Assembly: GCA_026686845.1 (NCBI GenBank)
Contig: JAIVEN010000037.1
Span: forward strand, 1,612,001 to 1,676,000
Length of the DNA stretch: 64,000 nucleotides
Source of the DNA: Adenanthera pavonina
Taxonomy: Eukaryota > Streptophyta > Magnoliopsida > Fabales > Fabaceae
Direction of reading: 5' to 3'
In this document: positions 12,546 through 24,390 of the stretch, one piece after another
How positions within the stretch are numbered: position 1 is the stretch's first letter
Layout: each line of letters starts with the position of its first letter
Program-made: the position numbers and the translations under genes
The notes under the pieces: model-generated
What the model was told of the DNA's origin: nothing
The model's database searches: none
Seen by the model: the letters and a program-made list of their open reading frames with translations, nothing else

Positions 12546-13615
12546 AGCTTTAGTCTTCCCTGGCAGTTAAACACGTGGGCTTATTGCTATCAAAGGCAAG
12601 GCCTTTAGAAGCAAGGAGCAACCAATTAAAGGAATTGACCTAATATCATACAAGTGAAGGAAGGATTTGTGGGAAATAAAAATTAAAGAATTCTCTATCA
12701 CGTGGCAACTAATTTTGCATTAATTAATTGACATTTAATGTATGTTTTATTTTGTTGGTAACGTTTAATGTATGTTATTATAACTTTACCTTGTCTAGCA
12801 TAATTTAAGGAGGAAAATGTGGATAATGTAAAATGAAGTTGGATTTTTATTGTTATCCATCAATATATATATATATATATATCAAGGCATTAATTGAATG
12901 GAGGTTGGTGAGAGAAGCAAGAATTCAACTCCGAAATAGTGAAGAAAATGAGAGAATCCCCTATTCCCTGAAGACCATAATTTTCAAGGGATACGCACGT
13001 GAAGCCAACCAGATTCTTATACCTAAAAGTAGGGAACCTCTGTATACCACGAGAGAATAGTCAAATTTCTCCCCTACTTTTCTCTACCTATATGTCTATT
13101 CTTCACTTCAGTGTCCATGACAATACGCATAAAGCACCAGTCGTTATCCCTCCCTCCAGTCCATTTCATCATAAGTCTCAAGGGACGAACGGACGTAGCG
13201 CCTCATTTTCAACCCTTTTTATTCTATCCTCCACCAAATATCCCTATACTTTAAGGCATACATTCAATTTAGTTCCTATATATTCAATATTCCTCTCTTT
13301 TTCTGTCTCTGTTGTGCCATTAAAACGAAATGATCCAATTGAAATGAATGGTGACGATCCACAGTACTGGAGCAGAACTTCGATTTGTCTACTTCCAAAG
13401 AGAAAATAGAGAAGTTGCATGAACTCAACTGAACTGAACTGACAATGAAATCAGCTTCACGTGTGGTTTGAGACACCTGCCTAACATTCGATCGCCTCGT
13501 AATAATTCTTCCTCAAATCCCTAACTCAACAACGCAACCATGCTTCTTTTCTTTTTCAATCAACCACAGTGTCACAATATATGTGTATATATATATATAT
13601 TTGTAAGGAAAAAAT
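12546..13615. other. Intergenic DNA
   Basis: (TA)n tracts occur at about 12863-12882 and 13580-13600. Open stretches of 60-136 codons at 12833-13476 overlap on both strands, are not recognisable, and are treated as chance. Confidence 0.5.
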
Positions 13616-13847
13616 TACTCCATATATATTAAGAAAAATAGTAATAGTTAGTTAAAATTAATTAATTTGTCTCAATTTTTTAAATTTCTTTCAAAATTAT
13701 ATTTATTTAATTTAATATTAATTTGAATTACTAATATATTTAACCCCTCTCATAAAATTTAATGCATCATTAACTTTTTTTTTTATATTTAGGACAATTA
13801 AGAGGAAGAAATTTTTCATTGTAAATAGGATAGAACCAAAAGGAGTA
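13616..13847. repeat. Stowaway-like MITE relic (uninterrupted relative of the 16.7-kb copy)
   Basis: It begins TACTCCATATATATTAAG and ends AGAACCAAAAGGAGTA. Its interior (TAGTTAGTTAAAATTAATTAA, then TTTAATATTAATTTGAATTAC) closely matches the outer parts of the element at 16736-17324, without the insertion present there. Confidence 0.45.
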
Positions 13848-16735
13848 TTAATCTTGTTTGGAACAAATCCCTATCTCACACTACTTCCTGACTAGTTACT
13901 ATCATCGGATTCAGGGGCAATTGAGCCATTGTCTAATAGTTTCATTTTACAGAATATATCCTTATTAAATTCAACCACAGTTGATAAAGACATGATGCTA
14001 TATCCTCTGATCTTCTCATTATATACACCCAATATCCATACACTTACGCATAACCGTGCAGAGTATGATAATAACACCTGATCAAATTTTACAGAATAAC
14101 TAAGTTTTTAATTAGGCACATAACTCCAAAAAAATAATAAACTACATCTTTTATACCTTAATTTGAATTTTTCAATTTAATTATTAGAAGATTACTCCTC
14201 TCTCCATTTAATCTCATATAAAACGAATTCTTTCAATTTATAGTACCACAGACATTTTTCTCCAATTAAAGCGATTCCTGAAATAGAGACGCAGGCCAAC
14301 TCGAGCTAGCTGATGGCCAGGACGAAGGGTGACTGGTAATCAAGGTTTAAAAATTAAAAAAAGACGGAATTACTTCTTGAAAGGACCTTATTGATTAAGA
14401 CAATGTTTGGGACACTAAATTGAGATATTTTTTAAATACTAAATCCATATATAATATAAAGTAGGGTAAAGCCGGTACAATACATTAGTCACAACTTCAT
14501 CATACTTTGGGTTTTGTGACCTTTTTTTTTTTTATTTTCTTCTTTTATTTAAGAGGTTTCATTTTTTTATTCTTTTTTTTTCTTTTATAAGTGAGGCCCA
14601 TTTTTTCCCATTTTTTAAGTGGGCCCCACTTTTAAAAATTCAATATTTTTTAATTTTAAAGTTTATATTAATTTTAATTGATATGATTTGATATTATTTT
14701 TTTTATATAGGGGAAGTTAGTGATCTTTTTTTTTTTAAATTTAACATATTTTAGAATTAAATAAAATTTCCTCAATGTGCCCTGCGCATCCACGTCTCCC
14801 GCATCCCGCACCAGCAGGAGAGGAAAATCTAGTTTAGATAAAGGTAAAAATGAAATAGAGAAATTATCAACTATTGTTGAGTTAAGTGAAATGGTCTTGA
14901 TTCTCTTTAAGAAAAGTTGAATGTATGAACTTTGTGAAAGAAAAAAAAATCATATTAGGAACACTACCTATAATTAGGTTCAATAATATTTAAATTTGAT
15001 CGTAGTTTCAGATACTAGATAATTATATATAAGAGAGGTTTTATATTTAAAAGACCAAATTCAAATAAAAGTAATCATTTAGACTAAATTCTTAATTTAA
15101 TTGCTTTTAAACTATATTAATTGGTAGCATTTTAGTTACAGGTAATTACCATATTGTAGACTGGAATTACGGTAATTAAGTTACTTAATATCCATTCAGA
15201 AGAGGTTAAAATCAGACGTCATGCACCTTCTAATATATAGACATTTATTTTAATAAATTGCATGACAATTTAAATTGGTAATAATGTTCCGAATTTTTCT
15301 CAAAAGAAGTTGAAAATATAAAATAAATTGCGACTACGTACGTATCTGATCTTACCCAAAAAGGAAAACCAAAGAAAGAATATGGTTAAGTTCTTCATCC
15401 TTTCACCTACAGACTGTTTGGTTCAATTATTAGGAGGTTATGAAATATAATGAGAAGGGATATAAAGGGAAGAGATGTAAATAAAATACATAAGAGTTTG
15501 TTTGATGTGATATTAAAGGAGGTAGAAAATAAATTTATTTTTTATATTCACCATAAAGGGTATTGTGGTATTTTTATTTTATTTATAGGCATGTAATCTA
15601 GATTATATAAGTTTTTGGATGTGAAGCTATTTACATATTAGTCTATAATTGGCTTTATACATGTAATCCAAATTACATATATTTTGGTAAATCAAACATA
15701 ACAACTCTCATTAGTAAACTCATTTATATCTCTTTATATATCATATAAATGAACCAGACGAGGTGTTAAGTTTTAGAAAGGTCTTCTATACTTTTATTTT
15801 GTAAATGAAGATTCACAAATTGAGGTTGGAGTAAATATTGATGGATATAAAAGGGCTTGGATCACTAACCCTAATTGAAATCAAGAGTTAATAACGTGAG
15901 AATATTTTAAAAAATAATCAATTAATCAAACTCTTTTTATTAATTTACCCGGTTTTTTTAACTGTTAAGATATGACGATATTGATCACCTATCGTCCTAA
16001 CTCCTATATCCTCCTATCAGAGATTAGCAGGAAAGACTCTTACACCACCATTTGTCTTCCCTTAATTTGTCATTATGTGTTCTAAATTATTCATCATGTG
16101 GCCCATAAACAAAATTAAAAAATAAATAAAACTCCTATATCTTTGTCCAAAGGTCATGATTAATCAAATATCCCTGTGGATGACAGCTTATATATCAACA
16201 ACCAATTTGAATATAAACGAAAACTCTTAGTTAATTTTATAGATATAATAATATTTCACATGTTTTGGGGCCGAAGTATGTAGAAAACTTGATCGATTTA
16301 TTAGTAATCTGATTGAAAAAAATACTATAGAGAGACTAGCCAAATGAATCAAACGTTAGACCAAGCAGAGTTGGACAAAACTAAATTAAAATTAAGACTC
16401 TGTCATCACCCAGGGAGCCTTGTAGCTTTTTTAAAGTTGATTTGATTCGATCATTCTTAATTAATTATTCCGACGTACTAGTGCCCATATAAAACCTTGG
16501 GTGAACTTTTTTAAATCAAATTTTTTTCTTAAAAAAAAGAAGGAACCCTCAACTCTCAGAACAAATTATCTATCATACACAATGAGTTTTTTTTTTCTTT
16601 TAGATTGTCTCTCATTGACACACTCGAGTTGAGAATTAATGAAAGTTTATCTCACACGCACACACCAATGATGGTAGATTTTGAAATAGTATGAGTTAAT
16701 ATAGTATTTAGGGTGAAATAGATAAAAGAACATAA
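13848..16735. other. AT-rich intergenic DNA
   Basis: No ORF of note. Long T and A tracts, for example around 14521-14760. No recognised gene or element. Confidence 0.5.
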
Positions 16736-17324
16736 TACTCCCTCCCTCCGATATGATTTATAAGAGGAAAAAACTGCTTTATAAATATTAAGAAAAATAA
16801 TTTTAGTTAGTTAAAGTTAATTAAATTGTTTTATATTTTAAATTTATTTCAAAATTACCCATACCTAGCTTAGTTTAATATTCCATTTTTTCTCTATTAC
16901 AAGTCACGTTTAGCCAATTTACACATACTAAGAAAAGTGGTTAAATTAAAAGTATTTAAAATTATTGAACTTTGTAAAATTTATCACAACTTTCTAATAT
17001 TACTTTCATTAAATTATAACATATTTTAAGCATATCTTTCTTATTCTCTCTCCATTGTAATTGTTTAATGAGAGGCAAATATGGAAATTGATATTTAATA
17101 CTTATAAAATGACTTATATTTTACATGTTCCAATTTTTCTAAAATATGACCTTTAATGGGGAATAAATGGAATGCTAATTTAAATCACTAATGTATTTAA
17201 TCTCTATTCACATAATTAATAAAGAGTAATTTTTGAAAAAAAATTTAATACATTATTAAATTTTTTTTATATTTAAAACTATCAAAAGAAATTTTTTTTT
17301 TTATAAATAGAATCGGAAAAAATA
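16736..17324. repeat. Stowaway-like MITE interrupted by a second MITE
   Basis: The outer element starts TACTCCCTCCCTCCGATATG and ends about AATCGGAAAAAATAATA. Its two outer parts align with the uninterrupted copy at 13616-13847. Between them lies a separate inverted-repeat element (about 16880-17175). Confidence 0.5.
16880..17175. repeat. Inner MITE nested in the element above
   Basis: About 295 bp. The left end ATTCCATTTTTTCTCTATTA and the reverse complement of the right end ATTCCATTTATTCCCCATTA match at 17 of 20 positions. TA lies close to both ends, although the boundaries differ by 2-3 bases. Confidence 0.5.
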
Positions 17325-17676
17325 ATAAAAATTGAGAGATTTAATTTTTTTTTAATTTTAAAAATTTGAAAGACTCTTTGCGCCCGCAGATACACAATCC
17401 AGTTAACGGAAAACACATTTTTTTACATTATTTTTCAAATATTTAGTAACAAAAACGGCAGAAAATATCCCATATTTTTGTTTAAATTCTCAACAGAGGA
17501 AAGAAGCAGAGAATCCCAACTCTTAAAGATATACTCGTCATCAAGTTGGCAGCGATTGGTTTGTCCACGTCATCATACTCAGAGTCTCTCTCTCTCTCCC
17601 CCCAACCCACCCTCCTCCTCTCACGTAATTACCAGTTGACTTACCTGGCCTCCTTAATTTGTGATTCCTCCATTTA

Positions 17677-17696
17677 TTTTATATATATATATATAG
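17677..17696 (+). promoter_or_regulatory. Probable TATA region of the NAC gene
   Basis: A TATATATATATATATA tract about 140 bases upstream of the NAC start codon, followed by CT-rich sequence (17697-17762) typical of a plant 5' UTR. Confidence 0.4.
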
Positions 17697-17831
17697 TCCT
17701 CTTCCTTTTGTCCTCCTATATTCTAAGATCTCTCTCTTTCTCTCCATCTCCTTCTCTCTCACAGCACCCACATGAATTTCTGACATATCGCCTGAGCTTT
17801 CTTATTTCATTTGAATATTAGTCCAAACAAT

Positions 17832-20800
17832 ATGAGCAATATAAGCATGGTGGAGGCAAAGCTGCCCCCAGGTTTCAGATTCCATCCCAGAGATGAAGAA
17901 CTTGTGTGTGATTACCTGATGAAGAAAGTCACACGCTATGATTCTGATACCCCTCTCATGATTGATGTTGACCTTAACAAGTGTGAACCTTGGGATCTTC
18001 CAGGTCAGTAATTCATCTCCTGCTCTTTCTCTTCATTTTCTTCATATATATTTATGGAGGCTCTGAAATCGAATCAAAGTTAGCCAAAAGTCTTTTCCTG
18101 CTAGTTCATTTTTGTTTTCATCGATCACTTTAATTAACACTCTGCACCGAACAAGCCATTAATGGATAAGTTGATCCATGTTTGTGTTTGCTATTTTCGG
18201 TCCACTAATGGCGATGTTGCTTTCAGCCATTTTGGAATATTATAGTTCAAAATTTGATGATGAAGATGATCAATGATGATGATGATGGGAAATTAGTTTA
18301 AATTTGATTTGATTCATGTCTTGCCGACTGTTTGTTTAATGAAAGTTACTTTTCAGTAATTGATCGATTCAAGAAAATTATGTGTGTTAAACTCCCATAT
18401 ATATGTATGTATGTATGCCTATATAGAAGAAGCCATTCAGTAATATATGTATGTATTAGAGAAGAAAAACATGCAGGCCAATTGTTTTATATTGGCCTGC
18501 ATGTTTTTCTTCTCTAATACATACGATTATGCATAAGGCGCTTGGAGATCAAAGAAGTATATATGTAACAAAATATAATGAGAGGGGGGTATAATTATTC
18601 TGAATTAGATCATAGATAAGTCAGTGTTGATCATGTGTAAAGTGAAAAGAAGAAATATTTACCATTGATTAGATCACAAATTAATCATTAATCAAAATTG
18701 TTAATGAATATGTGAACACTTTTACTGTTTTAGTATGATTGATATATTGTATATACACACATGTACTGGCCAAAAAAAGTATCAAATACACATCATATTC
18801 AAAGCTTTTGAATAAATTGACTAGCTAAATGATATAATTGATTTGGATTTCAATTTAGAAGAAACTGAACTTTCAATCCTCTCACCATCATCTCTTTGTA
18901 TCCACTCGCATCTTAACTGTAATGCATATCCTCCATCAACATGAGGTTATGATTTCTCTCCCCTCAAGATGACGAAGTTAACTATGAATTTCTTGTTCTT
19001 TTCATTTCAATATTACCTTTACTAATTTTTTTAAAGCATTATATGAGTTATTTGGATATAATTTGATAGTGAAATTATATATCATGCATATCCCTATTAG
19101 GAAAGAAACAAAAAAGATAAGCAAACCACAAGAAACAAAAGCAGTTAGTGGAAGAAGCTCAAATTAATGGGGCCAACACACACTTACGTATATACAATAA
19201 TTGAACAAAACAAGCGCCAATTACTTACGCGGAAAGAGATAGCTAGCTAGTCTAATTATCCTTTTTTGTAACTCGCAGAGACTATATGAATGTATGTTCT
19301 GTAGAATAAATCTCAAAGCATATAACTTTGTATTTATATATATGCAAAAGCATTCGACTCTCTTGTATAACTTTGTAAATTCCTGCATAAACTCATGATA
19401 TCATCATATCAGTGTATACAATTAATCTTCGTCAAAGAAAAAGTTGATGAATTTATTATAGCTAAGAGATAATATTGTAAATTGTGAATCACATATATAA
19501 TATTGATAGTTGACTTGGAAACAATAGGTAGCTAGCTAGACTTATCATATATATATATTGACCTAGCTCGAGGTTGTTTTAATTTGCAAATAACTACATA
19601 TGATCCAGAAATAATATGTAGATATGTGTGTACGAAATTGAAATTGAAATGATGATGCAGAAACAGCATGTGTGGGAGGAAAGGAGTGGTATTTCTACAC
19701 ACAGAGAGACAGAAAGTATGCGACGGGGCTGAGAACGAATAGAGCAACGGCGTCAGGGTATTGGAAGGCGACGGGGAAGGACAGAGCTATCCTTAGGAAA
19801 GGGAAAGTGGTCGTCGGAATGAGAAAGACTTTGGTGTTCTATCAAGGAAGGGCTCCCAAAGGCAAAAAGACTGACTGGGTCATGCATGAGTTCCGCCTTG
19901 AACCTCCTCTTCCCTCTCCTCATCTTTCGAATTTCCTCAAGGTATGTATATAATTATATTATATATACATACTTAATTATTCTTAATTTATCGTCCTCTT
20001 CATAATAATAATAATAATAATTAGGGTTTTATTTAGTCTTGATGTGTATTTATATCTCACCTAAACCATTTAGAATAATTAATATGGACGGTTCGAACCT
20101 TGATTAATTTCTCAAGTCAAACTCAAAGTAATGGGAAGAAATTAATAATATCCACTTACCGACTAAGATAATACCTTTGAAATATATATTAATTGTGTGA
20201 CAGTTTGCATATCATTTCATTGATCATTTTGCCTTTAGTAGACTCGACTTTTCATGTTCTATTTTTTATGGTCAAGTTTTGACAATTAATCCGTGCGCCG
20301 AGCTAGCTGGCTAGCTATATGACACTTAATTATTATATTCTGCTTAAAATTTGTTAAAATAACTTCAAATTGGATGCTCCTTTTCGTGTTTTTCTTTCAT
20401 ATATATAAATAAAATGTTAATTAAAGACTTTGACTTAACCTTAAAAATTTGTATTGCTATCCCTAACAAAATAAAATTTGCGTGGCTGGTGAATATATAT
20501 ATACAGGAAGACTGGGTTCTGTGTAGGGTATTCTACAAGAAGAGGGAGGAAAATGGAAAAGAGAGCATGCATATGGGAACTAGCTTCTATGAAGACAGTA
20601 CTGCCTCTTCGTCACTTCCTGAATTAATGGACGACTCTCATAATTACATCAGTTTTGATCACCCTCCTCCTCCACCGCAAGTGCCCTGCTTCTCCAATAT
20701 CTTCCCCCCTCAGCCTCAGCCTCAGCCTCAAACAAACCCTAACCCTAATAATCATCATATTCTTCATAACCCCACTTATAATGCAACACCACCCACCAAT

Positions 20801-21007
20801 AACTTGCCTTCTAATTGTAATTCCTTAGACCCTTTCTCAGATCATGACACCAAGGTTCTCAAAGCTTTGTTGACTCACCTCACAAACATTGAAACTCATC
20901 AACAAGCCTCTCCTTCACCTCCCTCTACCATTGCATCTCACCCACCTCTTCATTCTCAACCTTACTTTTCTCATCTGCCTCTTCCCACTTTATGGAACAA
21001 TCCTTGA
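17832..21007 (+). CDS. NAC1-like: NAC-domain transcription factor, NAC1 (NAC021/022) type, 317 aa
   Basis: Exons 17832-18003, 19661-19941 and 20507-21007, all GT-AG, phases 1 and 0. The start is the ATG at 17832; the frame opens 21 bases earlier only with TTG. The NAC DNA-binding domain spans roughly residues 10-160: LPPGFRFHPRDEELVCDYL from 11, DRKYATGLRTNRATASGYWK at 74-93, VGMRKTLVFYQGRAPKGKK at 109-127, DWVMHEFR at 129-136, EDWVLCRVF from 152. The C-terminal part is rich in Pro, Gln, Asn and Ser, as expected of an activation region. N-terminal wording (SISMVEAKLPPGFRFHPRD-type) and the miR164 site place it with Arabidopsis NAC1, which in that species acts in auxin-dependent lateral root formation. 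Nuclear location is inferred. Intron 1 (1657 bp) holds a perfect hairpin. Confidence 0.95.
18449..18524. repeat. 34-bp perfect inverted repeat in NAC intron 1
   Basis: The left arm is 18449-18482 and the right arm 18491-18524. They are perfectly complementary over 34 bp, with an 8-base loop (TGTTTTAT). The core includes ACATGCAGGCCAAT / ATTGGCCTGCATGT. Transcribed in either direction it would form a strong stem. It is not a terminal part of any MITE I can see. It might be a small-RNA hairpin, a young palindrome, or an assembly fold-back. Confidence 0.9.
20676..20696 (+). promoter_or_regulatory. miR164 target site
   Basis: A 21-base segment in exon 3 ending GTGCCCTGCTTCTCCA, complementary to miR164 with two mismatches near the miRNA 3' end. 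It encodes part of residues 208-214 (QVPCFSN). Position, frame and sequence agree with the known miR164 site of NAC1/CUC genes, so post-transcriptional cleavage is expected. Confidence 0.9.
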
Positions 21008-21412
21008 TTATATATGAATTTGTGTGCCTTTTGCCTTTCTTCCTCCATTTTCAACAACCCAGAAAAAAATTTACACACTTATATATATATATACTATTAA
21101 TTAGATTCATGTTGATGTTGAGTGATATATATATATATATATATGTCCCACGTACTATAATTAGTAAATGGGACTTGTAATCGATATACACTTATCAATA
21201 TCAATATGTGTAGTGCTTGTTGTGGTTAATTAGTGGATGAATACTTCATGTTCTTGTATTCCACTGCCTTCATTTATCATCAATGTGTATGTTCTCAAGA
21301 GAACATAAACAGGTAAGCGTATATAAGACATTTCAGCTTGGTAATTTTTTGGATAAGTTCAAGCATTATTACAAATTTGATATGACAAAAAAATGATCTC
21401 ATATCCAATATA

Positions 21413-21945
21413 CTCCCTCTAGTCCTATATATAGGATATTTTGTCCTGGTCCTAAATATAAGACCATTTACAATATACGAGGTAGTCCCTCCGGTGCTAT
21501 ATATATATGATCTTTTGTTTTGATTCTAAATATAAGACCTTTTACAATATACGAGATAATATTTATTATACATTTCTAGAAAATGTTCCTATTTAATATA
21601 TCCAAAGAGAAAGAGAAAGAGATTAAATAAGGGTAGTTTTGAAAAAATATTGAGATTTTTGAAAAAATTGAGGTAGTTAATTAGTTTTAATTCCAATTCT
21701 TAATTCACGTGATTCGGTTAAAAGGGTCTTATATTAAGGATCAGAGGGAGTAGTATTTATTATACATTTTCAGAAAAATATCCCTATTTAATATATTCAA
21801 AGAGAAAGAGAGAGAAATTAAATACGAATAGTTTTAGAAAAATATTAGAATTTTTAGAAAAATCGAGATAGTTAATTAGTTTTAATTCTAATTCTTAATT
21901 CGCGTGATTCGGTTAAAATGATCTTATATTAAGAATCAAGTAATA
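21413..21945. repeat. Stowaway-like MITE with partial tandem duplication
   Basis: The unit 21413-21750 starts CTCCCTCTAGTCC and ends GGATCAGAGGGAG, flanked by TA on both sides. Its right part (from about 21561) is repeated at about 21755-21945 with a period near 194 bases. The second copy is diverged and lacks the GAGGGAG end. Confidence 0.6.
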
Positions 21946-22718
21946 TGATATATCTAATTAATAATTCACTATATATCCCAATGAATGATAGTCAAGCTAG
22001 CTAACCAACCATATTTATATATTTTATGTCTAGATATAATAATGGCTGACGTAATTACCTGTTCATGACAGTAGTTAAACGAAGACTAAGCAGATTTTGA
22101 CGATTCTGACCCTAATATTAAATATTCGTTTCTCTAACACAAATGATTAACACAAATGAGACAATCTGATGTAAGAATAGTATATTCTAAATTTAAATTA
22201 AATCAAACACTGTCTCTAATTATATATGTCAGTATCACTGTTCGATATTAATAATGTTATATTTTCTTTCTCTTCATTTTATTATGTACATATATGTTTG
22301 CGAGTGAAATATTGCGGGTCAAGTGACACTTGAAGCATTTAGTTCTTAATTTTCAATTCACTGGGTGTCTTGTAAACTGTACCGACTAACTACGTTCCAA
22401 TCAGGAAAAATTACATTTAGGGATTTAATTAGAATTATGTTTAAAAGTTAAAAATTATCATTAAATTTCAATGCTAACAATAACTTTTTTAAACAAAATA
22501 TAATGTTTAAGTCATTATGATAATAATTTTTTCGAAGCTCAGTTGATGGTGATGACTTTTTCAAATTCTTACAGTGAATCGTTAACACGTGATAGTGATT
22601 TTTTTTTTAAATTGAGAGTTATTATAATTATAATTTTGTTAAATGATCTTTAATTATGCATAATTTTTCCAAACAAATGTCAGTTATGATTTGTATTGTG
22701 CCAAACAATAACCCTATA
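21946..22718. other. AT-rich intergenic DNA
   Basis: Downstream flank of the NAC gene beyond the MITE. No gene or repeat recognised. Confidence 0.5.
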
Positions 22719-24375
22719 TTTGGATGAAAAAGAAGTAGAAGAAGAAAAAACTAGAGAAAAAAAAAGAACATAGATTTTACTCTATTTGGATAGTAAAAGA
22801 AAATATGAATGGAAGAAAATTAGGGATAAAAAGAGGCATGTGATTTACATGTTTTCTCCCCAAAATTTTCTAGCTAAAACTTTAAATATTTTGAAAAGAA
22901 AACATTTTGAGGATTTATACTACAGAAGCAAAATAAAAACCTTATTATAATTTAAAACAAATAGAGGTTAACTGCTGGTCAATGGCCGCTAGTAGTTAAC
23001 ATCCATTGACTAGCCATTAGCGCTAGTCAATAGTTGCCGGTGGACAACCAACAATGGTATCTAGTTGGCAGGGCAAAGGGACGGAAGTTTCGAGAGCATT
23101 TTTGTTATCTCAACATTGTTTTTTACTATAAATGATTTTTGTCTCTTATTAAACATTTAGTCTTAAATTATAGTATGGTTTCTATTTTGATGATAGAGTG
23201 TGATTTTCCCAAAACATTTTGGATGGTCTACATGTTTTCTCTTCAAAAAAATTTTTTTTCCTCTTACTTTTCTTATGTTCATTTAACTATTAAGAGAAAA
23301 AAAATTCTCAATCCACTACTAGAAAAAAACAATTTATCAAGGGACAAATCCCTCGTTAAATTGAAAATAACAAGAGATAAAATATATCACTAATTTGATC
23401 GTTATAAATCGCGTCGCTAAATTTAGCGAGGAATGAGTTGATTCCCTTGCTAAATTAGCAAGAAATTTAATCCCTTTCTAAATTTAGCGAGGAACTCATT
23501 TTTTGTTTTTTCTTTGTTAAACTATACAAAATTCAACACTGTCACATCATTGCCATGTCACCACCAAGATTGCGCCGCTCCACATCACTGCCATGTTACC
23601 TGCCACCCATGTCACATTACCCCGCCACCTATGCTACATCACCATGATCCACCTATGCTACATCACCATGATCACAACACGTCATTGTCATTGTCATGTC
23701 ATATAAGGATTTAAAATAAGTATTTAATTAGGTTCGAACTCATGACCTCCTACTTTTAGTGCATTTATATTTAAACTTTTACCAGTTGAACTGGAATGTA
23801 TTTGCAGTTTTTATATGAAATATGAAATATATATTATTTATCTATACACTAATACACATATATATTTATAAATTAATATATTGTTAAAAAATAAAAATAT
23901 ATTATAATTTCAATTATTAATATCATAAAATACTTTATATTTTGAATTTTGTAATAAATGAATTTTTAGTTTTATTTTTTTCCAACAAGTTATAAAAATT
24001 AATCTAAATATTTTTATTAATTTAAAATAATCAATTGATAAAAATAATTTTATAACTTAATTATTAAAAAAATTTTAATTCATTAAAATTAAATTTTTAA
24101 TAAAATAATTTTAATCTATTAAAATTAATTTTAAAAAATTTAGCGAGAGACAAATCCCTCATTAGATTCCTCGCTATTCATAATAATTTAACGAAATAAG
24201 GGATATTCCTCGCTAAATCTACCAATAGCTACGAATTTACAACTTATTACTAATTTCCTCGTTATTTAGATCATTTAGCGAGAGATAAGTGATCCCTCAC
24301 TAAATTTAATTTTTTTAGTAGTGATCTCTTCACTTTTCCTTCTCCTCCCTTTTCTTTCTGCATCCAAACAAAAGT
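22719..24375. repeat. Older TTTGGATG-family element carrying a CACTA insertion
   Basis: The left end is TATTTGGATGAAAAAGAAG. The reverse complement of the right end (about 24355-24375) is TTTGGATGCAGAAAGAAAAG, giving an imperfect terminal inverted repeat. The left half shares the order of parts with 12157-12545, including the GC-richer GGTCAATGGCC/GACTAGCC stretch. A CACTA element at 23314-24323 interrupts it. Confidence 0.4.
23314..24323. mobile_element. Non-autonomous CACTA (En/Spm-type) transposon, 1010 bp
   Basis: The left terminus is CACTACTAGAAAAAAAC; the right terminus in reverse complement is CACTACTAAAAAAATT. A 3-bp target duplication, ATC, lies at 23311-23313 and 24324-24326. TTTAGCGAGG-type subterminal motifs occur several times in both orientations near each end, including a 14-bp perfect palindrome CGCTAAATTTAGCG at 23415-23428. 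The interior has no transposase. It contains a 24-bp unit repeated twice at 23625-23672. These are the standard marks of a CACTA deletion derivative that needs a transposase from elsewhere. Confidence 0.9.
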
Positions 24376-24390
24376 AGAAGGGGGAATTAT

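Noticed and set aside
17546..17821. 91-codon frame upstream of the NAC gene
   Set aside because: It lies across the TATA tract and CT-rich leader, and its translation is low complexity.
17811..17831. Seven-codon N-terminal extension of the NAC protein
   Set aside because: The extension starts with TTG. The ATG at 17832 gives the N-terminus expected for NAC1-type proteins.
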